A stretch of 64,000 nt of DNA from Burkholderiales bacterium (GTDB lineage Bacteria > Pseudomonadota > Gammaproteobacteria > Burkholderiales > Burkholderiaceae_C), in contig JAGWTU010000021.1 of NCBI GenBank assembly GCA_028868825.1, forward strand, positions 1 through 64,000. Reading direction: 5' to 3'. A program made the position numbers and the translations under genes. The notes below the pieces were generated by a model. It had not been told where the DNA came from, made no database searches, and worked only from the letters and a program-made list of their open reading frames with translations. Of this stretch, positions 7,362 through 19,594 are shown piece after piece; positions within the stretch are counted from its first letter, which is position 1, and each line of letters opens with the position of its first letter.

Positions 7362-8990
7362 TCACGGTCCGGCGAAGACGAGCGGCAGCACCGGCGTGCC
7401 TTCTTTGCGCACCGCGTCGAGCCCGCGCGGATCGAGTCCGAGCGCGCGCACGATGGTCGGCGCGACCTGCGTCGTCAGCACCGGCGCGTCGATCTCGCGC
7501 TGCGCGAACGAGGGCAACGAGACGAGCAGCGCGACATGGCCGTCGTCGGCCGCATAGCCGCCATGCTCCATGTCCTTGCCGGCGCTGCGCGTGTAGATCA
7601 CGCCGGGGGCGGGTTGGACCATCAGGTCGGGCCTGCGCCCGTCGGCGGGGTTGCCGAAGCGCTGCGTCGCGCGCCAGAGGTCGGTCACCGTGCCGCCACC
7701 GTCGATGCAGACGAGCGCATTGCGGGGCGGCGCGAGATGCGTGCGCGCATCGATCGCGGGGCAGGCGCCGGCGGCGCGCAGCGCGGCGGCCGCGGCGGCA
7801 TGCCGGCCGGGGTCGCGCAGCCAGACGAAGGCGACGTCGTCGTCGATGACATGACCGCTGCCGAGGTCGTTGCCGCTGGCCGGGTCGCGGCCCTTGCCGA
7901 GGAACGGTGCGAGCACGCGCGTGACGGCATGGCCGACCTTGCGCAGCCGCGCCGGGTCGACGGGGGCCTGGCCATGCTTGGCGGTGACGATGACGAGGGT
8001 CGTCGCGGCGAGTTCGCGGCGCGCGAGTTCGGCCGTGATGCGGCCGACCGCGTCGTCGAGGTAGGCGATGGCCCCGGCGACATCGACGCCGGGCGTGTAA
8101 GCGGCATCGGTATAGCCGCCGCCGGCGGCGTGGGGCGCCTTCTGCGCTACGGCCAGGGTCTGGAAATCGGCGCCGAACACGCTCGGCACGGGCGCGGCCT
8201 GCGCACCGCCGGAGTCCCGGCCGGCGATCTCGTTGAGGATGGCGCGCAGATGCAGGTCGTCGAAGACCTCGGTGTGGCGCCAGGCCGGCGCCTTGCCGTC
8301 GGCCGATTCGGTGTAGTCGTGACCGCTGGCGGGGTCGATCGAATTGATCTCGGTGCGCGCGAGATCGTCGACGCCGTGCCCCGACGGGCCGTTGAGCCAG
8401 TCGGTGCCCCAGGCATGCTTGTCGGCCCAGGCCGTGCGGGCCGACGCGAGATGCTGCTTGACGACTTCGAAGAGCGTGTTGGTGTCGATGAAGTCGTGCG
8501 GATAGACCGGCACGCAGTCGGCACCGACCTTGCGGCGCGGGATCTGCTGCGGGTTGAAGGCGCCGCCGCCGTCAAGGTGGACGAGCTTGCCGCCGTCGCG
8601 GGCGTCGATGCCGACGACCTCGGTCAGCAGCACCTCGACGCTGCGCGGGCCGCGGCAATCGACATCGCTGCCGGCGTAGAGGCTGCGGTCGTAGATGTCG
8701 TCGTAGAAGAGTCCGGTCGAGCGCGGCGAGCCGCCGGTGACGAGCGCGGCCAGCCCCGGCACCGAATCCGACAGGCCGGGGGTGCTCGCATGTCGGTATT
8801 GCAGGCCGTGCGCGGCCAGCGCCGCGAGGTTCGGGCAGGTCGCCCGGTCGATGCAGCGCGCCAGGTCCTGCGCGTGCATGCCGTCGAAGCTGAGCATCAG
8901 TACATGCTGTGCGGTGGGCGCACCGTGTGCGGCGGATGCGCTCAGGCAGGCCAGCGCGAGGGCCGCTGTGGCGGCGAGTTTCTGGGTCAT
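7362..8990 (-). CDS. Secreted alkaline-phosphatase-superfamily phosphodiesterase/nucleotide pyrophosphatase
   Basis: 542 aa with an N-terminal signal peptide (ALALACLSASAAHGA, cleavage near residue 24). Superfamily metal and nucleophile landmarks: VLMLSFDGMH with Asp36; GLSDSVPGLAALVTGG, where Ser76 before the V-P is the probable nucleophile; the His of VTAKHGQ; and the MEHGGYAADDGHVALL segment. This fits the type I phosphodiesterase/NPP or phosphonoacetate hydrolase-like branch acting in the periplasm. The gene starts 76 bp after a TonB receptor on the same strand, suggesting the receptor imports, and this enzyme cleaves, an organophosphate ester. The real substrate is unknown. Confidence 0.85.
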   Translation of the reverse strand: MTQKLAATAALALACLSASAAHGAPTAQHVLMLSFDGMHAQDLARCIDRATCPNLAALAAHGLQYRHASTPGLSDSVPGLAALVTGGSPRSTGLFYDDIYDRSLYAGSDVDCRGPRSVEVLLTEVVGIDARDGGKLVHLDGGGAFNPQQIPRRKVGADCVPVYPHDFIDTNTLFEVVKQHLASARTAWADKHAWGTDWLNGPSGHGVDDLARTEINSIDPASGHDYTESADGKAPAWRHTEVFDDLHLRAILNEIAGRDSGGAQAAPVPSVFGADFQTLAVAQKAPHAAGGGYTDAAYTPGVDVAGAIAYLDDAVGRITAELARRELAATTLVIVTAKHGQAPVDPARLRKVGHAVTRVLAPFLGKGRDPASGNDLGSGHVIDDDVAFVWLRDPGRHAAAAAALRAAGACPAIDARTHLAPPRNALVCIDGGGTVTDLWRATQRFGNPADGRRPDLMVQPAPGVIYTRSAGKDMEHGGYAADDGHVALLVSLPSFAQREIDAPVLTTQVAPTIVRALGLDPRGLDAVRKEGTPVLPLVFAGP

Positions 8991-9066
8991 GGGCAGGCGG
9001 GGGAATGGGGGCGCGATGCCCCGAGGTGAGCGCGGCGGCGTACGCGACGCCGCCGCGGCGAAGCGG

Positions 9067-11256
9067 TCAGAAGTCGACCGCGAAGTTCGCCTGGTAGCTG
9101 CGCGTCGGCACGACGAAGAACAGCGGGTTGCCGTTCACGTCGCTGTTGAGCGAGGCGAAATCGCCGCGCCGACCGAACAGGTTGTCGACCTTGAAGCCGA
9201 GCTTGACGGCATGGGCGCCGACGAGACTGTGCGGCAGCGTGTAGCTCAGATCGAGGTTGGCGATGGTGTACGCGCCCAGCGTCAGGTTGTTGCCGTTGCC
9301 ATCGACGTTGCTGTAGCGGCTGCCGATGTTCTTGGCCATCAGCGAGGCGTACCAGCCCATGTCCTGGTAGATCAGGCCGATCGCCGAGGTGCGCTTGGGC
9401 GAGTTCTGCAGCACCGAGCCGTCGTTCGTGGTCCAGTTGTTGAGGCCCAGGTTGCCGTACAGCGACAGGCCCGCGCCGAGCACGTAGGTCGCCTCGAACT
9501 CGGCACCGTCGAACTTCACGCCGGCGCTCGTGGCGTAGCAGGCGCCGGTGATGCCCGCCGGGCAGGCCGTCGCCGAAGACAGGTTGGTCGAGTCGATGTG
9601 ATAGGCGTCGCTGCCCAGCGACAGATTCTGGCTGGACCAGTTGGCGCCGATCTGGTAATTGTCCGTTTGCGTGGGTTTGACGGTGCCGAAATTGGGCGTC
9701 GTCTTGTAGAAGACGTTCATGTTCGGCGCCAGGAAGCCCTTGGCGTATTGCGCGTACAGCGACAGATGGGGGTCGACGGCGTAATGGGCGTCGACCGACG
9801 GCAGCGCCTTGGTCCAGGTGTGGCCGCCCGCGAACGGCAGCAGTGTCTTCTGGTTCACCGCGGCATTCATCGTGCGCTTGAACGACACGTATTTGAGCCC
9901 CGGCGTCACCGTCCATTGCGCGCTCAGCTTCCACGCGTATTGCACATAGGGCTGGATCGTCGTCAGCGTGTTGTTCTGATCGCGGTCGACCGAGCCGCCG
10001 GCGCCGTTGGGCAGCTCGTTGGGCGCCATGTTCTGGGTCCAGTCGATCTCCTGCTGGAAGCGGCTGTTGGTCTGGCGGTCGACCCAGAGGCCGAACTGCA
10101 GCGCGTCGTTGCCGATGGCGCGCGAGGCGCGCACGATGTCGCCGATCGAACGGTAATTCATGTGCATGCGCTGGCCCGGCACGTCGTTCGGGTAGGCCGT
10201 CGCGCCGACCTGGGTGCCGCCGTCGCTGCCGGTCAGCGAGCCGGGGTTGGCGCCGTTGTAGCCCTGGTGGAAATAGCCGTAGGTGTAGAGCTTGTTGTCG
10301 ACGCGCCAGTCGCCGCGCTCGAGCTTCAGTCCGACATAGCCGAAATCGGAATTGATCTCGTCATAGTTGTAGGCGCTGTTCATCTGGCTCGTCGGGTCGT
10401 TGACGAGGCCGACGTTGTAGCCGAACTGCTGCTGCTGCGCCGGCGTCGCGCCGTAGGGTACATGCTGCAGCGTGTGATTGCGCATCAGCACGAAGCTGAG
10501 ATCCATGCCGGCGGCGAGCGACTTGTCGAGCTTGAAGAAGATGTTCTGGCGCTGCTGCGGGCTGTGCGTGAGGAAGCCGTCGGAGCGCAGCCCCTTGGCG
10601 TCGATCAGGTAATGTGCGGCGCCCGGCTCGTCGCCGCTGCGGCCGTCGTATTCGGCGCCGAGCAGGCCGGTGCGCCAGCTGCCCGCGCTGCCGTAGACCG
10701 ATCCGCCGCGCTGCTGCGGCACGGCCTTGGAGCCGATCGCGATCGTGCCGCCGAAAGTGGCGTCGCCGACCGTGTCCGCCTGTCCGGGGCCGCGGTCGAC
10801 GACGATGCTGCCCATGTCCTGCGGCATGAAATAGACCGTCGAGTGATGGGTGAAGTCGTTCGAGTCGCCCCAGGGGATGCCGTCGAACGTGACGTTGTAT
10901 TGCCCGTCCTGGAAACCGCGGATCGTCAGGCTCTGGCTTTCCATCAGGCCGGGGCCGTTCGGATCGACGCTGAAGACGCTGGGCGCGATATTGACGATGT
11001 CGGTGTAATTCGCACCTGCCGCCGAATTCTCGCGGATGAACTGCTGGCCGATGATCGATTGCGGCTGGATCGCGTCGAGCGAGGTGTGCGTCGGGCCGAT
11101 GGCGCTCGAGGTCGGCAGCGATGTACCGACGACGTTGACGGTCTGGACCGCGGTCGTTTCGGCGGCGCGCGCCGCGTTGCTGGCGAGGGCGCCGGTGGCG
11201 CCGAAGGCGGCAATGAGGCTCAGATGCAGAGCGGTATTGCGGTAGTGGATGGGCAT
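9067..11256 (-). CDS. TonB-dependent outer-membrane receptor
   Basis: 729 aa. Start ATG 11256 (MPIHYRN) is chosen because a signal peptide follows (LIAAFGATGALASNAARAAE). Plug-domain landmarks: NVVGTSL, IVNIAPSVFSVDPNG, LTIRGFQDGQYNVTFDGIPW, and VDRGPGQADTVGDATFGGTI. The barrel ends in SYQANFAVDF with a terminal Phe, as required for BAM recognition. There is no N-terminal FecA-like signalling extension. It is followed 76 bp downstream by the secreted phosphodiesterase gene, so the two probably form an operon. Its ligand is unknown, with phosphate esters a guess from the neighbour. Confidence 0.9.
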   Translation of the reverse strand: MPIHYRNTALHLSLIAAFGATGALASNAARAAETTAVQTVNVVGTSLPTSSAIGPTHTSLDAIQPQSIIGQQFIRENSAAGANYTDIVNIAPSVFSVDPNGPGLMESQSLTIRGFQDGQYNVTFDGIPWGDSNDFTHHSTVYFMPQDMGSIVVDRGPGQADTVGDATFGGTIAIGSKAVPQQRGGSVYGSAGSWRTGLLGAEYDGRSGDEPGAAHYLIDAKGLRSDGFLTHSPQQRQNIFFKLDKSLAAGMDLSFVLMRNHTLQHVPYGATPAQQQQFGYNVGLVNDPTSQMNSAYNYDEINSDFGYVGLKLERGDWRVDNKLYTYGYFHQGYNGANPGSLTGSDGGTQVGATAYPNDVPGQRMHMNYRSIGDIVRASRAIGNDALQFGLWVDRQTNSRFQQEIDWTQNMAPNELPNGAGGSVDRDQNNTLTTIQPYVQYAWKLSAQWTVTPGLKYVSFKRTMNAAVNQKTLLPFAGGHTWTKALPSVDAHYAVDPHLSLYAQYAKGFLAPNMNVFYKTTPNFGTVKPTQTDNYQIGANWSSQNLSLGSDAYHIDSTNLSSATACPAGITGACYATSAGVKFDGAEFEATYVLGAGLSLYGNLGLNNWTTNDGSVLQNSPKRTSAIGLIYQDMGWYASLMAKNIGSRYSNVDGNGNNLTLGAYTIANLDLSYTLPHSLVGAHAVKLGFKVDNLFGRRGDFASLNSDVNGNPLFFVVPTRSYQANFAVDF

Positions 11257-11480
11257 GAACGCTGATTCCGGTAATTCGAAATTCCGACGTGAAATTTCGG
11301 GGTAACTGGAGGACGTTATTTCCCGACGGTGACAGTCGCGTGTCATTGCGGTCATCCGAGCGCGGACCGTCGGCGCATTGCAACACGTGGAAATGGCGAC
11401 CGGATGCCGCGCATGACGGCATGTGACGCTGATTGCGCGGCGCAAGGTCCGCCGCGCCGCACGACGACTTCGGAGGAACC

Positions 11481-12335
11481 TCAGGCCGAGGCGGGCGCGA
11501 AATCGGCGCCGCGGCTGGTCGACTCCCAGGCGTCGATGTCGGCGCGCAGGGCCTCGATCTTGGCGCGGGCCGCATCGACGGCGAGGCCGCCGAGCAGCAG
11601 ATGCAGCGGCGGCTGCGGGGCCAGCGCCGCGTCGACGATGGCGCGCGCGCCGCGCTGCGGGTCGCCCGCCTGCTTGCCGCTGCGCGCATGCGTCTGCGCG
11701 CGCCGCGTGCCGGCCGTGGCGGCATAGTCGTCGATGTGGCGCGCCGATTCCTGGATCGATGGACCGGCCCATTCGGTGCGGAACGGCCCCGGCTCGACGA
11801 TCATCACGTCGATGCCCAGCGGCCGCAATTCCAGCGCCATCGATTCCGACAGGCCTTCGACCGCGAATTTCGTCGCGTGGTAATAGCCGGTGGCGGCGAA
11901 CGCGGTCAGGCCACCGATCGACGAGATATTGACGATGAGTCCGCTGCGCTGCGCGCGCATGCCCGGCAGCACGGCCTTGGTCGCCCCGACGAGGCCGAAG
12001 ACGTTTGTCTCGAACATCGCGCGCACCGCGTCGTCCTCGCCCTCCTCGATCGCCGCGAGATAGCCGTAGCCGGCGTTGTTGACGAGCGCGTCGATGCGCC
12101 CGAAACGGCGCCGCGCCGCGTCGACCGCGGCCGCGACCTGGGCGGCGTCGGTGACGTCCAGGCGCAGCGCGAGCGCGCGCTCGGGCGCCAGCGCGACGAT
12201 GTCGGCCACGCGCGCCGGGTCGCGCGCCGTGACCACCGCGCGCCAGCCGCGCGCCAGCACTTCGCGGGCGAGTTCGCGCCCGAATCCGGTCGAGCAGCCG
12301 GTGATCATCCAGACCGGGTCTTCGTGTCGCATCAT
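11481..12335 (-). CDS. Short-chain dehydrogenase/reductase (classical SDR)
   Basis: 284 aa, with an AAGGA site 8-12 bases before the start. The cofactor loop TGCSTGFG (about residues 12-19) is the variant common in retinol-dehydrogenase-like and 'oxidoreductase YbbO/FabG-like' SDRs. VNNAGYG, ISSIGG with the catalytic Ser, and YYHATK (Tyr/Lys pair) complete the active site. It is cytoplasmic. It is third in a row with an aldo/keto reductase and an old yellow enzyme, 108 bp after the former. The trio looks like a carbonyl/electrophile detoxification set. Substrate not predictable. Confidence 0.87.
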   Translation of the reverse strand: MMRHEDPVWMITGCSTGFGRELAREVLARGWRAVVTARDPARVADIVALAPERALALRLDVTDAAQVAAAVDAARRRFGRIDALVNNAGYGYLAAIEEGEDDAVRAMFETNVFGLVGATKAVLPGMRAQRSGLIVNISSIGGLTAFAATGYYHATKFAVEGLSESMALELRPLGIDVMIVEPGPFRTEWAGPSIQESARHIDDYAATAGTRRAQTHARSGKQAGDPQRGARAIVDAALAPQPPLHLLLGGLAVDAARAKIEALRADIDAWESTSRGADFAPASA

Positions 12336-12443
12336 GGTGGGCTTCCTTGTCGGGTCGGGTCGTTCGTCGTGGCGGGGCGGTCGTCGGTTGGCCGCGCCCG
12401 CGCCGATGCGGCCCGATCGCGGCGCCCGGATCGCCCGGGATCT

Positions 12444-14511
<2,068 letters not shown>

Positions 14512-14600
14512 GGCGCAACCATTCTTGAAATGACAAATGCGAGGAGCGTCGGGTCGTCCGGCAACGGCCGGGACGCTGCGCGGCAGCGACCCGGCGAGGG

Positions 14601-15662
14601 TTGGCCAAGGGCCTGCTCCGCGAGGCGGCGCTGGCCTGGGTGATCACGTCGAAGTACCTGGACGGGCTGCCGCTGTACCGGCAGACTGCGCTGCTCGGCC
14701 GCTTCGGCGGCACGGAGATGTCGCGCAACACGCTGGCCGCCAGCGTCGTGCGGGTCGGCCAGGCGACGCAGCCGGTGATCAACTTGATGCGCGACGCGCT
14801 GTTGGATTCGTTCATCGTCCACGGCGACGAAACCGAAGTGCAGGTGCTCAAGGAGCCGGGCAGAAAGGCCCAGGCCAAGAGCTACATGTGGGCGCAGATG
14901 ACGCAGGCCAGCGGGACCGCAGGCACCGGGCCGCCGATCCGGCTGTTCGGCTACTCGCCCAGCCGCAGCACGCAGGCCGCCGCGACACTGTACGAGGGCA
15001 TGCGGCCCGGTGGCGTGTTGATGAGCGACGGCTACGAGCCCTATGCGGCCATTGCCGAAAAGCACCGACTCGTGCATCTGGGATGCTGGGCGCATTGCAG
15101 GCGGTACTTCAACGATGCGCTGCAAGCGATGCCCAAGGACAAGCGCGGGCAGGAGCAACTGCCTGCGCGCTTCATCGAGCTCACCGGGCGGCTGTACAAG
15201 GTCGAGGCCGACGCTCGGCGTGACGACCTGGGGGCCCAGGCGCTGCAACAAAGACGAACTCAGCACAGCATGCCCGTGCTCGAGCAGATCCAGGCCCTGG
15301 CGTTGGAGCACCTGCACGGCGTGCTACCGGGCAGTCTGCTGGGCAAGGCGTTGCACTACGTCACCGCGCAATGGCCCAAGCTCGTGCGGTACGTCGACGA
15401 CGGTCGCTACCCGATCGACAACAACGCCTGCGAGAACGCGATCCGTCCCTTCGTCGTCGGAAGACGGAATTGGCTGTTCGCCGATACGGTGGGCGGCGCC
15501 AACGCCAGCGCAAACCTGTACTCGCTGCTGCAGACCTGCATAGCCAACGGCATCGATGGGTACCAGTACCTCAAGGCGCTGCTGGCGGAATTGCCCAGGG
15601 CCAAGACGGTGGAGGACTTCGAGGCGCTGCTGCCCCGGCGACTTGCCCCGGTCAAACGCTGA
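14601..15662 (+). pseudogene. IS66-family transposase (TnpC), N-terminally truncated
   Basis: 353 codons remain of the roughly 510 normal for IS66 TnpC. The first recognisable block is SKYLDGLPLYRQ; then come VHGDETEVQVL with a catalytic Asp, MSDGYEPY with the second Asp, HLGCWAHCRRYF, and the Glu of the IDNNACENAIRPFVVGRRNW block, all intact. The N-terminal zinc-finger and leucine-rich part and the accessory tnpA/tnpB genes are missing, so the copy cannot be autonomous. The frame is otherwise uninterrupted, suggesting recent truncation. Confidence 0.9.
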
Positions 15663-15709
15663 TCAGCAACCGGCGCCGGGCACAAGGGCGTGGTCTATTG
15701 ACCGCTTAC
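14601..15709 (+). mobile_element. Left-truncated IS66 element with its right inverted repeat
   Basis: The right end is readable: reverse-complemented it begins GTAAGCGGTCAATAGACC, the expected GTAAGC start of IS66-family termini, placing the border at 15709. The left end and the first third of the element are absent, and no matching repeat is seen before 14601. Right of the border the sequence enters directly into a beta-propeller pseudogene, so the element truncated that gene. Confidence 0.75.
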
Positions 15710-15714
15710 AAATT

Positions 15715-16521
15715 CAGCGACCCACCCGAGGCGACAGGCGTGTACCCGGAAAGCTCGTGAGGTCGATCCCCCACAGCGAAGGCGTGCACAGAGTGACCTT
15801 CGCTCCTGCGCTGGGCCTCGGCTTCACGAGCAAGGGCAAGAGCAGTTCGGTGACGTTCTTGGACCTCGTCACCTTGCCAACGCGGACCTAGATCTCGCTG
15901 TCCGGGCGGAAGCCCGATGCGTTGCTGTGCGAGCCCAAAGCCGGCAAGCTGTATGTCTTCGAGGGCGCCAGTTCCAGCGTCGAGGTGATCGACCCGGCCA
16001 CGCTGAAGGTCGTCGCGATGATCCCGGCCAGCGGCAGCCCCGAATTCGCCGCCGCCGACGTACGGGGCCATGTCTACTTCAACGTCGAGGACCGGGGCGA
16101 GATCGACGTCATCGACACGGCGACCCAGCGCATCGGCAGCGTTTGGCCGCTCAAGGGCTGCGAGAACCCGACCGGCCTGGCGCTGGATGCGGCGCATGGC
16201 CGCCTCTTCTCTTCGTGCCAGAACGGCGTGCTAGCGGTCACCGACACGGCCGACGGCAGGCAGGTGGCGGACGTCCCCATCGGCGCCCACCCGGATGCGG
16301 TGGTGTTCGACGCAGCCACGCAGACCGTCCTGACGTCGTGCGGCGACGGCACGCTCAACGTCGCCAGCGAACGCACGCCGGACCGGTACGCGGTGCGTGA
16401 GAACCTCCGCACCGCGAGGGGCGCGCGGACCTTCGCGTTGGACAGCGTCGACCGGCGCCTGTGCCTGCCAACGGTGAAGGACGGGCGCTTCGTCGTCGTC
16501 GTCGCAGCGCCGCAGCGCTGA
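15715..16521 (+). pseudogene. YncE-like YVTN beta-propeller protein, decapitated and with an internal stop
   Basis: One frame carries propeller repeats throughout: EGVHRVTFAPALGLGFTSKG, KLYVFEGASSSVEVIDPATL, HVYFNVEDRGEIDVIDTAT, and VLAVTDTADGRQVADVPIG. An amber codon at 15889-15891 splits the second blade. The 5' part with the signal peptide is missing because the reading frame starts right at the IS66 border (15709). Intact relatives are periplasmic proteins of about 320-350 aa. A remnant from 15922 could be translated from TTG but would lack export signals. Confidence 0.8.
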
Positions 16522-16546
16522 CCTTCGACCCCGCGCCAGCCGGGTC

Positions 16547-19500
16547 TCAGGTCGGCGCCGCCTGGCGCCCCTGCAACAGACGGAACAGCGCCGGCATCAC
16601 GATCAACACCAGCGGCAGCTGCACGATCAGCCCGGCGACGATCGCCACCGCCAGGGGTTGCTGCATCGCCGAGCCCTGACCGATGGCGAAGGCCAGCGGC
16701 AGCAGCGTCAGGATGGCCGCGAAGGTGGTCATCGCGATCGGCCGCATGCGGTTCTTGCCCGCCTCGATCAGCGCCTCGTGCAGCGGCCGATCACCGGCCA
16801 GGTCGCGGAACTCCGAGAAATAGAAGATCGCCACCTCGGTGACGATGCCGATGATCATCGTCATCCCCATCATGGCCGAGATGTTCAGCTCGATGGCCGT
16901 CGCCCACAGGCCGATGAAGACGGCCGACACCGCGATCAGCGGGATCGCCAGGATGGCGATCGCCATCAGGAAGCTCTCGTAGAGGAAGAGCAGCAGCAGG
17001 AACACGAGTCCGACGGCGGCCGCGAAGACGGCCATCAGACCCTGGAAGGCGATCTGCTGCTGCTTGTACAGGCCGCCGAGCTCGAAATACGTGCCCTGGG
17101 GCAGCAGCCCGGGCCGCTGCAGCACCTGCCGCACGTCGGCGATCACCGGCCCCAGCGAACGGCCACTGATGCGGCCGGTCACCGCCACCATGCGCTTGAG
17201 GTTCTCTCGCGTGATCTGCGGCTGCCCGCTGACCGGCACGATCGTCGCGACGCGCCGGAGCGGGAAGGCATGGGCGTCGGGCGCGCGGATCAGCAGTCGG
17301 CCGACGTCGGGAACGATGGCGCGCTGATCGGCCGGTGTCCACACGCGCACCCCGACCAGCTTGGGCCCACTCTGAATCTGGGTGGTGACGACGCCAGCGA
17401 GTTCGTCGCCGACGATCTGCGTGACGCTGTCCGGGTTCATGCCTTCCAGCGCCGCCTTGACGCGGTCGACGCGGATCTCCAGCGCGTCGCCGGCCGGCGT
17501 GATGCCGTCGCGGGTGTCGACCACGCCAGGCACCTGGTCGATCGCCGCCTGCACCTTCTTCGCCGTGGCCTGCAGCACCTCGGCGTTGTCCGAGAACAGC
17601 TTGATCTCGATCGGCTGCGGCACCGAGGTCAGGTCGCCGATCATGTCCTCCATCAGCTGGGCGAGCTCGATCTTCAGCCCCGGCACCTTCGTCTCGACCT
17701 GGCCGCGGATGTCGTCCATCACGTCGTCGATCGGGGGCCGTGGCCCGGGCTTCAGGCGGATGAAGAAGTCGCCCTCGTTGGCCTCGGTGACCCCACCGCC
17801 GAGCTGCGTGCCGGTGCGGCGCGAGTAGGTCTGGACCGAGGGATTGGCCTTGACGATGGCCTCGACCTGACGCAACAGCCGGTCCGTCTCGGTCAGCGAG
17901 GTGCCGGCCGGCGCGCGGTAGTCGAGGATGAAGCCGCCCTCGTCCATCGACGGCATGAAGCCCGAACCGACCTGGTTGAAGGCGACGGCCCCCACTGCCA
18001 GCAGCGGCACCACGCCCAGCAGCACCCATGCCGGCCGCGCCAGCACGCGCTGCATCATGCGCTCGTAGCGCCGGTGCAGCGCCGCGGTGATGCGCCCACC
18101 TTCCTCCTGCTCGGCGTCCTTCTCGCCCAGCCAGTGGTCGGCCAGCAGAGGCACCGCCAGCCAGGTGACCAGGAACGAGATCACCAGCCCGGCGGCCATC
18201 GTCAACGACAGGGCCTTGAAGAACGCGCCCGTGACGCCGGTCAGGAAGGCCAGCGGCAGAAAGATCACGATCGTCGACGCCGACGAGCCGGCCAGCGGGC
18301 GCATGAACTCCATCGCCGCGTCCATCACGCGGCCGTGATGCTCGGCCGGCGCGCCACGCAGACGGCGCACGATGTGCTCGATCATCACGATGGCGTCGTC
18401 GATGATCAGCCCCACCGCCGCGGCCATGCCGCCCAGGGTCATGATGTTGAAGCTCATGCCCAACGCGTACAGCAGCACGATCGTCGCCGACAGCACGGTG
18501 GGCACGACGACCGCGGCGATGATCGTGATCTTCAGGTTGCGCAGGAAGGCGAACAGCACCAGCACGGCTAGGCCGGTGCCGATGAGGATCGCGTCGCGCA
18601 CGCTGGCGGCCGAATCCAGGACCAGCACGCTCTGGTCGTACCAGTTGGCCAGCGCCACGCCGGCTGGCAGCTGCGATCGGTACGCGTCCAGCCGGGCCCG
18701 CACATCACGCGCGATCTGCACGCTGTTGCTGCCCGGCTGCTGATAGACCTGCAGCAGCACCGCCGGCCGGCCGTCCGCATTGACCTTGATCCATTGCGGC
18801 TCGACGCCGTCGGTGACCGTGGCCACGTCGTCCAGCCGCACGATCCCGTTGCTGCCGCTCTTGACGACGGTCTGCCCGATCTGCTGCAGATCCTTCAGCC
18901 GCGTGTCGGCGATCGCCAGGTAGAGCTTGTAGTGGTCCTCGAGCCGGCCGACCGCCGTCACCACGTTGGCCGCCGACAGCGACTGGGCGACATCCGCCAG
19001 CGTCAGGCCATAGACCAGCAGCCGCGCCGGGTCGACGGTGACCTGGACCTCCTCATGCGCGCCGCCCAGCACCTGGATGCGGGCGACACCGTTCACGCTC
19101 GACAGCAGCGGTCGCAGCTGATAAGTGGCGAGGTCGTTGAGTGCGGTCTGCGACTGCGTGGCCGACGTCAGGCTGTACGCCAGGATCGGGAACACGGTCG
19201 GGTCCATGCGCCGGGTCGCCAGTTGCGTGCCGCTCGGCAGGCCGGGCAGGATCTGCGTGATCGCCTGGTTGACCTGCGAGGTCGCGAGCCCCATGTCGAT
19301 GCCCCAGTCGAAGCTGACCGAGACCTCGGCCGTGCCGCGGCTGGTGGTCGAGCGCACGTCGCGCACACCCGGCACGCGGCGCACGGCCTCCTCCACCGGC
19401 TGCGTCACTGCCAGCATCATCAGGTCGGCCGGACGGTCGCCGGCATCGAGCGAGACGACGACGCGCGGGAAGTCGACGTTCGGGAACAGCGTCACCGGCA

Positions 19501-19594
19501 ACCTGAACGCGGCGAGCGCACCGGCCAGCGACAGCAGCGCGAGCAGGAAGAGGATGGAGCGACGGTGCCCCTGCATCCAGGCGCTGAATTTCAC
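16547..19594 (-). CDS. RND efflux transporter, inner-membrane subunit (AcrB/CzcA superfamily)
   Basis: 1015 aa, a typical RND length. Residues 14-31 form TM1. Porter-domain blocks such as FPNVDFPRVVVS and QPVEEAVRRVPGV follow. TM4 has LGGMAAAVGLIIDDAIVMIEH with the paired Asp of the proton relay. The second half repeats the topology. FMPSMDEGGFILDYRAPAGTS is the second-half signature common in CzcA/HME-like pumps. It overlaps the adaptor gene by 4 bp, completing an outer-membrane factor - adaptor - pump operon. Metal ions or amphiphiles are both possible substrates. The pump is last in a fourteen-gene co-oriented run headed by a PmrAB-like regulator module. Confidence 0.93.
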   Translation of the reverse strand: MKFSAWMQGHRRSILFLLALLSLAGALAAFRLPVTLFPNVDFPRVVVSLDAGDRPADLMMLAVTQPVEEAVRRVPGVRDVRSTTSRGTAEVSVSFDWGIDMGLATSQVNQAITQILPGLPSGTQLATRRMDPTVFPILAYSLTSATQSQTALNDLATYQLRPLLSSVNGVARIQVLGGAHEEVQVTVDPARLLVYGLTLADVAQSLSAANVVTAVGRLEDHYKLYLAIADTRLKDLQQIGQTVVKSGSNGIVRLDDVATVTDGVEPQWIKVNADGRPAVLLQVYQQPGSNSVQIARDVRARLDAYRSQLPAGVALANWYDQSVLVLDSAASVRDAILIGTGLAVLVLFAFLRNLKITIIAAVVVPTVLSATIVLLYALGMSFNIMTLGGMAAAVGLIIDDAIVMIEHIVRRLRGAPAEHHGRVMDAAMEFMRPLAGSSASTIVIFLPLAFLTGVTGAFFKALSLTMAAGLVISFLVTWLAVPLLADHWLGEKDAEQEEGGRITAALHRRYERMMQRVLARPAWVLLGVVPLLAVGAVAFNQVGSGFMPSMDEGGFILDYRAPAGTSLTETDRLLRQVEAIVKANPSVQTYSRRTGTQLGGGVTEANEGDFFIRLKPGPRPPIDDVMDDIRGQVETKVPGLKIELAQLMEDMIGDLTSVPQPIEIKLFSDNAEVLQATAKKVQAAIDQVPGVVDTRDGITPAGDALEIRVDRVKAALEGMNPDSVTQIVGDELAGVVTTQIQSGPKLVGVRVWTPADQRAIVPDVGRLLIRAPDAHAFPLRRVATIVPVSGQPQITRENLKRMVAVTGRISGRSLGPVIADVRQVLQRPGLLPQGTYFELGGLYKQQQIAFQGLMAVFAAAVGLVFLLLLFLYESFLMAIAILAIPLIAVSAVFIGLWATAIELNISAMMGMTMIIGIVTEVAIFYFSEFRDLAGDRPLHEALIEAGKNRMRPIAMTTFAAILTLLPLAFAIGQGSAMQQPLAVAIVAGLIVQLPLVLIVMPALFRLLQGRQAAPT

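Noticed and set aside
16658-18571. A 637-codon plus-strand frame
   Set aside because: Antisense to the RND pump gene, with His/Arg/Asp-rich low-complexity sequence and no motif.
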